Positions 34,401 to 45,290 of a stretch of DNA of 64,000 bases are shown in pieces; the stretch's first letter is position 1, and each line of letters starts with the position of its first letter. The notes below the pieces were generated by a model that saw only the letters and a list, made by a program, of their open reading frames with translations, was not told the DNA's origin and ran no database searches. The position numbers were made by a program, and so were the translations under genes. The stretch covers positions 1-64,000 of the forward strand of contig JAHQIW010007220.1 of NCBI GenBank assembly GCA_019055375.1, read 5' to 3'. Origin of the DNA: Parelaphostrongylus tenuis (lineage: Eukaryota > Nematoda > Chromadorea > Rhabditida > Metastrongylidae).

Positions 34401-34920
34401 GCGAGGTTTCAAGAGCAGTCGATGCGAAAAAATAAACTTCAGGATAGAATGCTGGAGTCGATTCTGGCGATTGTGGAGTGATTCGACAAAGAGTATCTTC
34501 ATATCCGTCAACAAACGCGCATCAGTTATCGAATAAATCATTCGATTAAGTTTCGAAATATGTTTTCCTTTCATCCTTTTTGTCCAAAAAACCGACACGG
34601 GCGATCCGGATTTCTTCGAACTTGGAAATGGATCTTGTGAATGTGTTTTGGTGCAGATAAGGTGACTAAACGACCGTTCAACTTTTCTAGTTTCCTTGAA
34701 ACGTTTTACTGCTCCGCAGACCCTTGCGAGCTTTTTTTGGATTAGTAGAGTTTCACGTTTACATTTGATAAGCTACCGATTTATTGCAGAATGTCCAGAA
34801 AAGAATTTCAGTGCACGAAGACCAACCATTACAAAATTGAACCTCATTTGGAAGCCTCGCCTTCTCCGCAGTATTACAAAACTTTCTCAAAACCATAAGT
34901 GGTTTCCGAATGATATTTTG
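34401..34920. other. Nothing recognised
   Basis: No supported gene or repeat. Confidence 0.3.
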
Positions 34921-34929
34921 CTAAGTATA

Positions 34930-35119
34930 TCGTATGCTGTATATATACATACATATATATGCATTTATACATATATATATATATGCACATATAAATGTTT
35001 ATTTAAGTATAAATCCAAAAATTCCTAGTTCTATACTGTTTTTTCCAAAATTTTTGCCTATTATTGCTTTCTTACGTATTTAAGTATATACAGGTATATA
35101 TATATATGTAGTTATATAC

Positions 35120-35151
<32 letters not shown>

Positions 35152-35160
35152 GCCATAGTT
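34930..35160. repeat. TA-rich microsatellites
   Basis: Two tracts of tata/catg words, at 34930-35000 and 35080-35155. Confidence 0.85.
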
Positions 35161-35362
35161 TTTGAGCTCATTGTACAGATTTATTCAATTGATTTAGGAA
35201 AATCTTTCACTTCAGCGCTCTTATAAAAGTGTTGGAATGTTATGATTTGTATTTCTCCTTTCGAGTGTTTTCTTAGAACAACAGCTCAAATTTTAAAATG
35301 CCAAATAATCATTTTCGAGCCACGGATGTCATGTGGTCTGTTAAAAAGGGCTGACATATAGA

Positions 35363-35405
35363 GCCCGATACACAGGTTTCGACGTTGCAGTCTCGTCAGT
35401 CGGGC
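35363..35405 (-). ncRNA. Hammerhead ribozyme, family 2
   Basis: CUGACGA core, stem II GAC/GUC, GAAA, GUA cleavage triplet, and stem I GCCCGA/UCGGGC perfect. Core canonical; stem III is partly mismatched. Confidence 0.82.
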
Positions 35406-35713
35406 AGTTACCCTTTCTCATTTTTTGCAATCCCGTTTGGGAGCCCCGATCCCCACATTAAGAGTTAGCGACGGCGAACGTTTTACATTCTATGTCCAGT
35501 GAAATTATCACCGAACACAGAGTGTTGTACACCCGATTGCTCTTGGCTACTACAGTTGATATATTATATGAGTCGTTTCAAGTGTTTTTATGTGAAACAC
35601 TCCGTGTTCGAAGATGATTTCACTGGACACAGAGTGTAAAACATTCGTCGTCGCTAACTCTTAGCAGGGGATTGGAGCACCACAGGATTGACAAAAGATG
35701 CGAAAGGGTATCT

Positions 35714-35756
35714 GCCCGACTGATGAGACTGCAAGGTCGAAGTACGTGTATCGGGC
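35714..35756 (+). ncRNA. Hammerhead ribozyme, family 2
   Basis: CUGAUGA at 35720-35726, stem II GACU/GGUC with GCAA loop, GAAG instead of GAAA (still a G-U pair at the base of stem III), GUA triplet, stem I GCCCGA/UCGGGC perfect. Confidence 0.78.
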
Positions 35757-35835
35757 TCTATAAGTCAACCCTTTTATAGCAAACCACATGAGATGCGTGG
35801 CTCAAAAATGATTATTTGGCATAAAGCACTTTATC

Positions 35836-36515
35836 AAATAATCACGATATTGTGCCTTTATTTCGAATGCTTTGTTAAGAATACGCTCAAATGTCAATAG
35901 ATCCTTTCAATATTATTTGAGCCAACTTGTCATGTGGTCTGGTAAGGGCTCTTGTAGACCCCGATACATGTGTTTCGTCCTTACAGACTCGTCAGCCCGG
36001 CAGACCCGTCGTCTTTCGACCTTTTTATAGTCAGTTCTCTCGGGAGCCCAGTCTCCCATACAGAGAGTCATCGAAGACGAATGTTACACACTCTATGTCA
36101 AGTTGAATTTTACCTAACACAGAATGTTTTCTCAAATAATATTGAATAATATAATTAATAAAAACAATAAATAAATATAAGTCTCAAATAATAATGAAAG
36201 GATCTATTGGAATTTGAGCATGTTTTTAACAAAGCACTCGAAATAAGGGTATAATATGATAAAAATACAAACCAAGGAGCAATCGAGTGCGCAACACTCT
36301 GTGTTAGGTGAAAATTTAACATGATATAGAGTGAAAAACGTTCGTTTTCGATAACTCTCTGTATGGGAGAGCTGCGCTCTGAGAGAACTGACTATAAAAG
36401 ATCGAAAGACGACGGGTTCTGCCAGACTGGCGAGCCTGTAAGAACGTAACACGTGTATCGGGCTGTACAAGAGCCCTCACCAGACCACAGGACAAGTTGG
36501 CGCAAATAATAATGA
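35836..36515. mobile_element. Family-2 hammerhead element, second inverted pair
   Basis: Minus ribozyme at 35959-36003 (CUGACGA, GAAA intact, stem I poor) and plus ribozyme at 36421-36463 (CUGGCGA and GUAA, so core broken). 'caaataataatgaaagg' starts at 36185 and 36503, 318 bases apart, matching the period of the 33.2 kb copy. Confidence 0.8.
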
Positions 36516-36654
36516 AAGGGTCAATTGAAATCACGATATTGTTCCTTTCTCAAAGTGTATTCAAAGTCGTTCTATCGAAAGGCTCAGATTGTAAAGTCTC
36601 TTGAGTCGTAATAACGTTATAGGCATATTCATTCTCACTAGTATTTCTAGTTTT

Positions 36655-36742
36655 ATAAAGAATGGAAAGATATGTTTTACAATGACAATATTCCATCAAA
36701 AGAATGGAAAGATATGTTTTACGATGACAATATTCCATCAAT
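36655..36742. repeat. Two-copy tandem repeat, period about 41
   Basis: 'agaatggaaagatatgtttt' and the following 'caatattccatc' occur twice in a row with one difference. Confidence 0.85.
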
Positions 36743-36964
36743 TACCTTGACCTAAAGATATCACACACATCCCCATGCCGGCGAGATTTTGGTCAACAGA
36801 GAGATCAGAATGGGATCGCCTAGAAGTGTCGCCATGTAGGAATGAATATTCATTCTTACCCCCAATATAGTGGACTCGTCTGCAACAAATTTTTCCACTT
36901 TTTGCAACAGATCGTTTCCAAGGCGACGACGGATTTAGCACTCTGCATTTATGAGTGAATGATG

Positions 36965-37150
36965 TCAATGTAAGAAACGGATGTGACACAGTGGTTAGAA
37001 GTGCTCTAGGTCCTACACGAGGTTAGTGGCTTAATTTCACGCTCATGGTTCACCAAGTCTCCAATCACTCCGGGGTCAGAGAATTTTTACCAGATTTGTT
37101 TGGAAGGTTAAGTAGAACTGATTTCACAAAGCTCTATGCCACATCAGAAA
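36965..37150 (+). mobile_element. tRNA-derived SINE, head and part of body
   Basis: ACACAGTGGTTAGAAGTGC resembles an A box; the body ('catggttcaccaagtc', 'ctccggggtc') matches the SINE at 52770. The 3' part is missing. Confidence 0.6.
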
Positions 37151-37494
37151 AGTACTTAATTCTTTTTTTCTCAATGGCAGATTCAGCACGGCAATCGACA
37201 GATAAAGCGAAGTATACCTAATATTGGATGCCGATAAGCTGCATGGAAGACAACATCAAGACGGAAATTCCAGTACATGCCCAATTCATCATTTGACGCA
37301 ATTCGAATTCGACTCACGTTTTTTTCAATTCTAATATTGTGACATAAATTCCAGCTCTTCGCAGCGAAAAGTCTTCACTCGATAACAGGTCAAAAATGTA
37401 GCTTGATTTTTGCCACAAGTTTTATCAAGTTCGAAACTATGTTCTGCCGTATTTTTTTGTTATTTTTTCTCATAAACAATAGGCAATCACAATC

Positions 37495-38000
37495 TGATGA
37501 TATGATGACATGTTTTTAAGCCTTTTATGAGGTCTTTTATGGCACTTATACACTGCTGGACAGACCTGTTTCACCTTTCCAGGCTCATCAGTGCCACGGT
37601 GCCGTTCGGTCTAGCCGATCCCTTTGCAGCGGGATATGTCCTTACTTATGACGAAATCAATGCCGAATTATTTTCATCACCCCGTGTCGAGTGACAAAAT
37701 CCACCGACAGTACAATGACCATAGTCGGCGATTATGGCTTGTAGAATGAATTATGCCTTCACTTTCGACTGTTTATGTGGACCTCTCTCAACAATGATAG
37801 TCTGATATGTAATAACATGCTCTGAGCCTTTAATGAGGTCTGATATAGCGCTTATACAGTACTAGACAAACCCTGCTTCGCGCAACTGATGAGCCTGGAA
37901 AGGCGAAACAGTCCTGTCTAGTACTGTGTAAGCGTTATACCATACCTCAAAAAAGTGTTGAAACGTTTTAATATATTATCACACTATCACTGCTCGACGA
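37495..38000. mobile_element. Family-1 hammerhead element, inverted pair
   Basis: Symmetric halves with 'gagccttttatgaggtct' outside each ribozyme. Ribozyme cores lie at 37553-37600 (-) and 37881-37925 (+). Both have intact CUGAUGA, GCCU/AGG(C/U) stem II and GAAA. The segment next to stem I is altered in both, so stem I pairing is poor close to the core. Confidence 0.8.
37881..37925 (+). ncRNA. Hammerhead ribozyme, family 1, stem I altered
   Basis: CUGAUGA at 37886-37892, stem II GCCU/AGGC with GGAA loop, GAAA at 37905-37908, stem III ACAG/CUGU, GUC triplet. The strand before the core does not pair with UAGUAC after the cleavage site; a pairing partner lies about 20 bases further upstream. 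Confidence 0.65.
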
Positions 38001-38849
38001 TGTGATAATGCACCTATGTTCATTCTATAGTAGAAAATTTTACAGTTGCGAATGATAAAATGCCTTACATAGTTGAACTCTCGAGATCACGAGCTTCGAT
38101 TGACATCAAGCCGATAAAAAATTAGGAGAGAAATTTGCTATAATCAAACAAAAATAATAAAAAAAGTGCTGTGGAACTTAGTTTCCAACATAATAGTAGA
38201 ATTTTTTTTGAGAAGCATTTATCACGATTTTTAAGCTTTGATGTTTTCCATGTGATGTTGTTTGTTTTGTGATTTGTTGTTGACCTTATCAGCACCTTAT
38301 AAATCCAATCTCTTGAACTAGAGCCGACTGATAGTCAAAGCAAGAAATTCTACAGAATTTTGCTGAACAATTCAGATATGGAGTTAGATGTGATGTTACC
38401 AGGAATTCACCAATTTGAGAAAGTATTAGAGAAGCTGTGTCAAACTTTGTGCTAAGCTAAACAATTCCGTCAAGGTATCAAGTGCTATTGCCTCACAAAA
38501 AAAAGGGAAAGCCCTGAGTTAAATAAAAAACGATGCGCCACATATAAATTAGCAGCACGATCGAAAAGTCTCGAAAGTGACGATCATTGGTGAGCGTAAT
38601 CTTCTTACCGCTTTCACAACGCCCTATAAAGAACCTTTAAATTCGAGATTTCTGCTGTCGAATGTGTACTTGAAATATGAAAAAAAAACCTATAAATTCT
38701 ACTCGTGCGAATAAAAGACTCTGAGCTGTACGAGCATAAAACTCAGCTTTAATTTTGCTGCTACAGCACTCTAAGAACATCTTTTCAGCAGAAATAATAA
38801 TTGGTGGAATGGAACGTACCTCTAGTTCCGACTGCTAATGTAAACCTCG
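38001..38849. other. Nothing recognised
   Basis: AT-rich; no supported feature. Confidence 0.3.
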
Positions 38850-38965
38850 CTCAAAAATGTCCTAGGCGCTTCCGGCGCCTTATAAAAGGTTCAAAAAAAC
38901 CTTATCAGATTATTAGACTGTTATTGTTTTGAGCGAAGTCCATATAAGCAATTGAAAGGTAACAA
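38850..38965. repeat. Family-1 fragment
   Basis: Contains 'taggcgcttccggcgcctta' and the 'gttttgagcgaagtcc' flank typical of family 1; no ribozyme core. Confidence 0.55.
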
Positions 38966-39286
38966 AGGTGGATTTCCCATAATTATCACAGAGCTATCCA
39001 CACCACTTTTCTTCAGACATCTTCCAGGAGCGATGTCTACTTCTCCTATATGGTAATTTTGAAGGTGAATTTTAGTCAATGGCATCTTTCTTTTCCGCAG
39101 TCGCTACACCATTGTTCCAACTCTACTTCCTAGTTAATGAAAGTTCTTAAATTTTAGCAAAATTCTGGCAACGATAGAAATGTGACTTAGCACGTTATAT
39201 CATCAGTTCGTTTGGAGCGACCTAATTGGCTGCCTGTTTGGAAAAGAGTAATGGTCATTTTTTATCTAATCCATTAAATCGTTTTT

Positions 39287-39500
39287 CGGAGGTTCGTCCT
39301 CCTCGTCAGTGACCCCCGCCCCACATTAGGCCCTGCATTGTAGCAAGGAGGGAGGCTTATGTGGTATGTGGTGATGGCATAGTGTACAATACACTGGTCC
39401 ATCACCATCAGTCGATGGTTTCGGCTGGAGACCAAATAATGCAGGGCTTAATGTGGGGCGGGGATCACTGACGAGGAGGATGAACCTCCGGGACACCGGT
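39287..39500. repeat. Family-3-like hairpin with hammerhead-like core on both strands
   Basis: Arms of about 50 bases (39287-39340 and 39445-39495) share 'cccgccccacatta.gccctgc'. Reading outward on each strand: CUGACGA, stem II GGAGG/CCUCC (perfect), then GAAA on the minus strand or GGGA on the plus. Stem III on the plus strand is ACACC/GGUGU. Confidence 0.6.
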
Positions 39501-39679
39501 GTTGGCCCTGGGGTACCAACCTCGTTTAGGCTAAAACATTCTTTTTTTTGAAATCATTTTTTATCTAACAACAGAGATGGAAACTGTATAACTTTACGTA
39601 TAATGTATACGTTTTTAACATGTGATGATGAAACATTGCCGAAAGCGGTAGATTTTTGTCCTCATAGGGAAAACACTAC

Positions 39680-40145
39680 AGGAAAAGTAGCAAACTTGGT
39701 GAAATAAATGCTATAGGTACACATAGGCACAAAGTCACAACGGTGGTCTTTTCGAGGTGGTAGTCACAATATTAAGATAGGAATCAGAAGCGATGCTTAA
39801 AGCGCTGAAAACGTGTCTATAATTTTTAGAAATCCAATGATCTGAAAAGGGAAGTGTCTGACCACCACTCTTTTATGGCGCCTTATCCCAGAATGATTTT
39901 GAGACCTGAATAAGACTCACTGCCCATAGGTGGGAAATAGCACATTATTGACCTTAATCCATCTGAAAAATTGATCCATAAACTTCTGTTCATAGGCGGA
40001 ATTTAGAATTACTTTCAAAATAGATTTTAGCCACAATTAAAAATATTAAGTAAACATTTGAATTTGGTATGGTAATTTGTGTAAGTTTTGATGAAGGCGA
40101 AATCGTCAAAACGTCAGCCCTAACAAAGGTGAACACAACTAGTAT
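39680..40145 (+). mobile_element. Penelope-like element 3' remnant, heavily decayed
   Basis: Aligns with the end of the Penelope-like element at 11400-11700: GHK near 39730, a region with many stops matching the last endonuclease block, then a degenerate hammerhead at about 40084-40120 (UUGAUGA...AAAACGUC). Confidence 0.6.
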
Positions 40146-40574
40146 AGCGAAAATTTGGGGAAAAAAAGTTGTAACATTATTGGTTCACGATGATATTTGT
40201 AAGTGGTGCTTCCACTGATTTCTAATATGATTCTGAGAGTGCCTATCAAATATCAAGCTGATACTGTCAAAAGCAGTCAAATTGCTTTGGAAATGAAGTA
40301 AAGGAAATAATCTGCAACTAGTAAAGTGTTTTGAATTCAGTCTTCTTTCTAAAATTATTCCTGACTGTTTCTTTTTTTTTGAGCAATTTCTCATTGCACT
40401 GCACAACAGGAATGCAAGATGAACTGGAGCAGTGATTTACTGAGGGCAGGCCTCCTTTACTTGGAGTCTGTGCAGAGTAACTCATTAATGGAAGACTCGG
40501 TCAATTTTTAATTCTATAACATGATAAACACTAGTTATTTCATGAAATTTTTAAGTACTCATATGTTAGACGGA

Positions 40575-41415
40575 GATAATTAAATATTCAATCTCATTCG
40601 CTGGACAAGAATTTTCCATAGGAATGTTAGTAATCATTGAAGCGCCTGAATTTTGGCTAACGCACTAACTGACCGGTTTTTCAAAACACCCATTTATAAA
40701 AATCCAATATAAAATTATGTAAAACCCAATCATGCTTATTTTCTTTATCTCGCTTATATTTCGCCGGACGAAATTACTTTCTTAGAGTGCTGGCATCCTT
40801 TCGTTAGCACATGTCTCCTAGATATCAAAAATGTGATTGCTTTTTGGAGAAGCTTCATTGATAGCGCTACAGGAAAAAGGAAGCTCTGTGATTACAACTC
40901 ACCGGACACAGCTCTTTCTTAAGACTATTAGTGATCATTAAATGGCGTGAGTTCCACAGATTCCAATGCTTTGTTTATTTTCTGGAAATACCGTTTCAAT
41001 GCAGTGTAGGACGGAGAATAAGATCTGGTTTCACATATTTGGCGAGCTAGTTCGATAGCCAACCCACGGGCTCGAAGGCAGGGCATTCACCCGAAGCCCT
41101 GACGAATTAGACATGAGGAGTATAACTTGTTTTCAATTGAGGACTTTTTTTTCAGTTCTGAAAGAAACTCTCTAAGAAACGACTGACACAGATACTATGA
41201 GATTTCCGTGCACGCTCATATGCTTTTCGTACTTCCCATGGACTATAGGCGTGAGGGAAAAGAGCTCAGAGGGCGTGAAACATAGTATTTCTAATGTTAC
41301 AGCGCTATAAAAAGGCTTTTCCTAGAGCCGACCACATGCGGTTCCATTCAGAGGTCCAAACTTTCGAATGATAACTAACAGTCCTATGAAAAATTCTTGT
41401 GCAACTAGTGAGGTC
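40575..41415. mobile_element. Foldback element T
   Basis: Begins with 'tctcattcgctggacaag' and ends with its inverted counterpart, with the same interior as 28861-29712 ('catatgcttttcg', 'ctcttatatttcgc'). Confidence 0.65.
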
Positions 41416-42582
41416 GAATACTCATTTAACGTCGTCTAACATATGAGTCCCAATTTTCTGATACCACAGTGGGAGTAGTGAGAGGCGCCTTGCAAAACAA
41501 AATGCGGCCGTTGGTTCAAGCTTGCAACGTGGATTGATCGAGCCTCTCATTACTTGCCCGTCTGTGGGCAACTGATAGTTGTTGTGCGAGAGAAGCATGA
41601 AATTAGTCACATTTAAGTGTTACAAACTGAAAGAATGCACCGCACGTTTTCACGAAGAGGTTGGAACTAAACTTGCTACGATTTATTTTAAAAATAATAA
41701 TAGTGAAAAGTATTATGAATGTTGACAGCAACAATGTTTCTGCTATTTACTCACCTGGAACTTGCTACTATGGCCAGTGATGATAGTCTAAGATCAGCAT
41801 ACTGAGTTTTAGTTTTGTAATCCTTATTGATGCAGTCAGACAAGCTTTGGGGTTCTGATGACATTATTCGCAAAAATTATTTAGCGAATGGCCTTAGAGG
41901 TTTTATATGATTACTACAATGTAGCAACACGGAAGTAGAGCTCAATGGGAGGGAGTAATACTGTTCTTTACTTATTGATCATATTGTTCTTTTATCATCA
42001 GGTCTAGTCACGTGAAACAAATGCTGGCCGACTTTAGCCACACTAACTCTAGCAAGACGATGGTCATGAAGAACGAATCTATTCTCTGTGCTTCAGCTTC
42101 ATTCAAGCTCGGCTATACCAGTATACGTGGTAGTTCATGTTCGATCTATGTGGGTCGTGAAAGTACTGCTGCTTAATGTGGTGATGGTGGTTGCAGGAGA
42201 ACATCTTATCATCAAATCTCACAAGTCATGTAGGGCGATCTTTTGATTGAACATCAGCTCCTTTCAAGCACCTTTTCTCGAATAATATGTTTATACAGCT
42301 TACTTTCTTGCTTACTACTTACGAACAAATAATGAACTGTTTGTTCAGCTTTCTTTGATAAACTCAATTTGTGAGAAATATTATGGGATACGCCAATATT
42401 TCTGTGCACAAGTAGTTTACATTTTTTTCGTGAGACACTCATATGGTCGAAGGAGGAACGAGAGGTAATAGATAATTAGTATTCTCAAGATGATATATAG
42501 ATGAACAGTTCATTTCATTTCTTTCCAGCAAATCATCTTGACAGATCCCTTCTATATTTTTTGCAATAAAAAGCGAAAATTT
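41416..42582. other. Nothing recognised
   Basis: No supported gene or repeat. Confidence 0.3.
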
Positions 42583-42855
42583 AAGCTTTCCGCGTTAATC
42601 AGTCTCCACGGGGTGCGCGTTGCATTTGTCTTCATCTAACATGATTTAATGTGATTTGATACATATCTGACCTTTACAATGATTTACAATGTTTTACCAG
42701 CGTATCGATTCAGTGCAGTTATCCTCTTGTGCCAGTCTTACACCGAATCAACGGCTCCAAAGTCATTAAAGACTTGATAAGCTTGGGCTTGAGGTCAAAC
42801 AACTGATCACCTGTGTGTCATAGGAGACCTCTAATCACTGCGCGCTCATGTGCTC
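42583..42855 (-). mobile_element. tRNA-derived SINE
   Basis: Same family as 7967-8275, minus orientation, with the tail at low coordinates and the tRNA-like head near 42850. Confidence 0.65.
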
Positions 42856-43019
42856 CACGTTTTCTGATAAGAAAAATGTTACGTAATTGCGTATTCAGTT
42901 TACTGGGCATGACTAAATGCAGTCAAGTGTACTTATCACGGTGTCGTTTTTCCACAAAATTTTGATGAATTTTTTAATGACTTTGTGTTGATTAACTAAT
43001 CAATAACTTTTATCTTCAC

Positions 43020-43105
43020 TGCTTTATTGAAACCACGCTCAAATTTCAATAGATCCTTTCATTTTATTTGAGCCAACATGTCATGTGGTCTGGTAAGGGA
43101 TCTGC
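43020..43105 (-). repeat. Family-2 fragment
   Basis: Reverse complement of the family-2 monomer junction ('gagccaacatgtcatgtggtctggtaagg'-type sequence). It stops just before the ribozyme. Confidence 0.7.
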
Positions 43106-43715
43106 ACTCCTCTACACGTTCATAAGCTTTTGACTCAAGTGTAACTTTTATGTAGAAGGAAACCTTGAAGGGAAAACGCTATCTTTTCTTTGTTCTCACA
43201 AAAAAATTACATAAGCCTTCTTGCCTGATTACGCCGTCTAAATTTCCCCTATGTGCCCAAATACGTAAATTCAAGAAATACTCCATTCCTGGTGTCATCT
43301 AGGTGACTTTAAGTTTTCAACTATAGCCACTTTTATAGGAGGATGAGTAGATATCTAATTCAAATAGAAGAGTTGTCACAGTAGATCTCACTTTAGTCAC
43401 TTGTTCTGAATCTTCCACATTTTTATACTTGTGACCGTACTCAGACTCAGTCCTTATGGTTAGTAGTAAAATACCATTTTCCCGAATCATGAGTAAAGAA
43501 GTTTCTTTTGTGACCTATTTATTGTAAATCTCTCGATTACTTTTCAAAGAGGGCATAAAATCTGAATTTATAACTATGTACATTTAAGTGTTATTGACTG
43601 CAATACTCTTTTGACTAATCAACACTCACTTGTCATACGAGCTTATTGGTGCTATAATGCTGCAATAAATTTTAATCAATCACAAACATTTGTTTCAGAC
43701 TCATCACAATTTGTT
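43106..43715. other. Nothing recognised
   Basis: Flank of the family copy B pseudogene. Confidence 0.3.
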
Positions 43716-45290
43716 TCAATTTCCTCCGACCGTGGCCAGTGCCGAAAAAAAGTGCGATCCAAATAGACCAGATGCTAACATTGGAACCGCTCTCTCTACC
43801 ACTCTTTGCCACATTGCATTCGACTAACTCGCCATGAAGATGTTTGTGGTCTACGCAAATTGTTTATCTTCACAGAGTAATGTTCTACAAAAGAGGATAA
43901 ACAATACTGAGAGATTTTTTGATATTGTCAAGTGCTCGCTGGGAATAGCCGTTATATTCACAATTTCTCTCTCTCCTGGCTGCTGACAACAATGCAGTTC
44001 ACCATATTCTTATCCTCCATTTCCACTACAAAACACTATGGCTTTTAGAAGAATATATTCTTCGATTTAGTAGAAGAGTGAGATAGATAAGGACAGTTTC
44101 AAGCGTGAGTTTTCTTCTTATGTTTGAAACGCTTTAAGTCATCACCTTACACACGAAATACCATAACATTCTCGACTAAAGTCACAGAAAACTCGTCCAA
44201 AAAATAGTATCGACTTGGTGGCTTCAATGCAGTATCTTATAGCAGATTTAGGAGATTTTTCTAGTAATTCTCCGGTAAGACATACTTTGAACTGCTTTTA
44301 TGGACCTCTCTCGAAACAGTAATATTCTAGTAAAATGTCTTGAGCCTAACACGAGGTCTGCTATGGCACTGATACAGTGCAAGACACGTGTTTCGGCATT
44401 CCAATCTCAAGTAGCCCAGTATTTGCTTGTAATCTTGAAGAGTGATCAACAGAGTTCTACTTTTATTCAAAGATTTTTACACTTTTGCTGCATTCTTTCA
44501 AATGCTTGTTTAATACTGAGGAATTACGCGTATATCCTGAGCTAACAATCTTCTGGCAGTTAATCGGTTTCTAACTGATCTGAACACTGAGTTGACTCAA
44601 AATGGCCGTGATTTCAGCATCAGGTAAAAGAGCATTACAACCCTGGTATTCTAGAACGTCAATGACGTAAAAATTAAAATTTCTCACCGGTCGATAGCTC
44701 TCATTTGGATGTGTTCTCAATCAGATCATATTAAGTTCTTGAGTCGTGGAAGAGCTAAGAGCTTGAAGTATTGTCAAAATTGCAGTTCATGTTCAACGTT
44801 TTTGCAGATTTCGCAAAAGAAGCACGAAACCTAAAAGTTGACCCACTGTTTGCATCACGAGACGCTCTACAACGCCTCGCTAGTTGCAATACCGGGTAAC
44901 CCAACAGAATTGGCTACTCTAGTGTAAACCATAGTAACAGGTAAGGTTAAGAAGCCAGTCATTGTGAATGTCCTACTGCTCGCTGTAGCGAAATTTTCCA
45001 GCAACTGTGGTGAACAATTGAGAATCAATTTACTATTAGAAATGATTTCCTATATCTTTTGCACTACTTTTATTTTGTAAAATTCTATCATAATTTATTT
45101 ATTCATTGTATTTTGAATTCATGAGCTATCATCTGTAACTGGGAATATTTGGATTCCTCAACAATCTCCCTTAATCATCTTGATCTGCAGGCATCACTCC
45201 ACATCCAAAAGGTGTCAAGATTTTGCCAGCAACGACATCACAAAGGAACCCATCATACATCTCACTATGTTTGTAGAAATGTTCATTTTT
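43716..45290 (-). pseudogene. Secreted-family gene copy B, inactivated
   Basis: All five exons of the family can be seen in order on the minus strand. Exon 1 at about 45260-45165 (FGCGVMPA) has a frameshift in the signal peptide. Exon 2 at about 45000-44850 (TFTMTGF...LPGIATSE) is frameshifted before VMQT. Exon 3 at about 44700-44560 carries LLPDAEITAILSQLS. Exon 4 at about 44040-43890 carries VNITAIPSEHLTISKNLS. Exon 5 at 43850-43716 has the family length of 135 bases, ends ATVGGN, and has an in-frame TAG where the intact copy has NW. A family-1 hammerhead fragment (44285-44420) sits between exons 3 and 4. Confidence 0.82.

Larger units (their letters stand above)
35290..35835. mobile_element. 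Family-2 hammerhead element, head-to-head inverted pair
   Basis: Two family-2 monomers in opposite orientation, symmetric about 35560. Shared landmarks read in both directions are the ribozyme, 'ctctgtgttcggtg' and 'gagccacg...catg'. Ribozymes lie at 35363-35405 (-) and 35714-35756 (+), equidistant from the centre. Confidence 0.85.
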
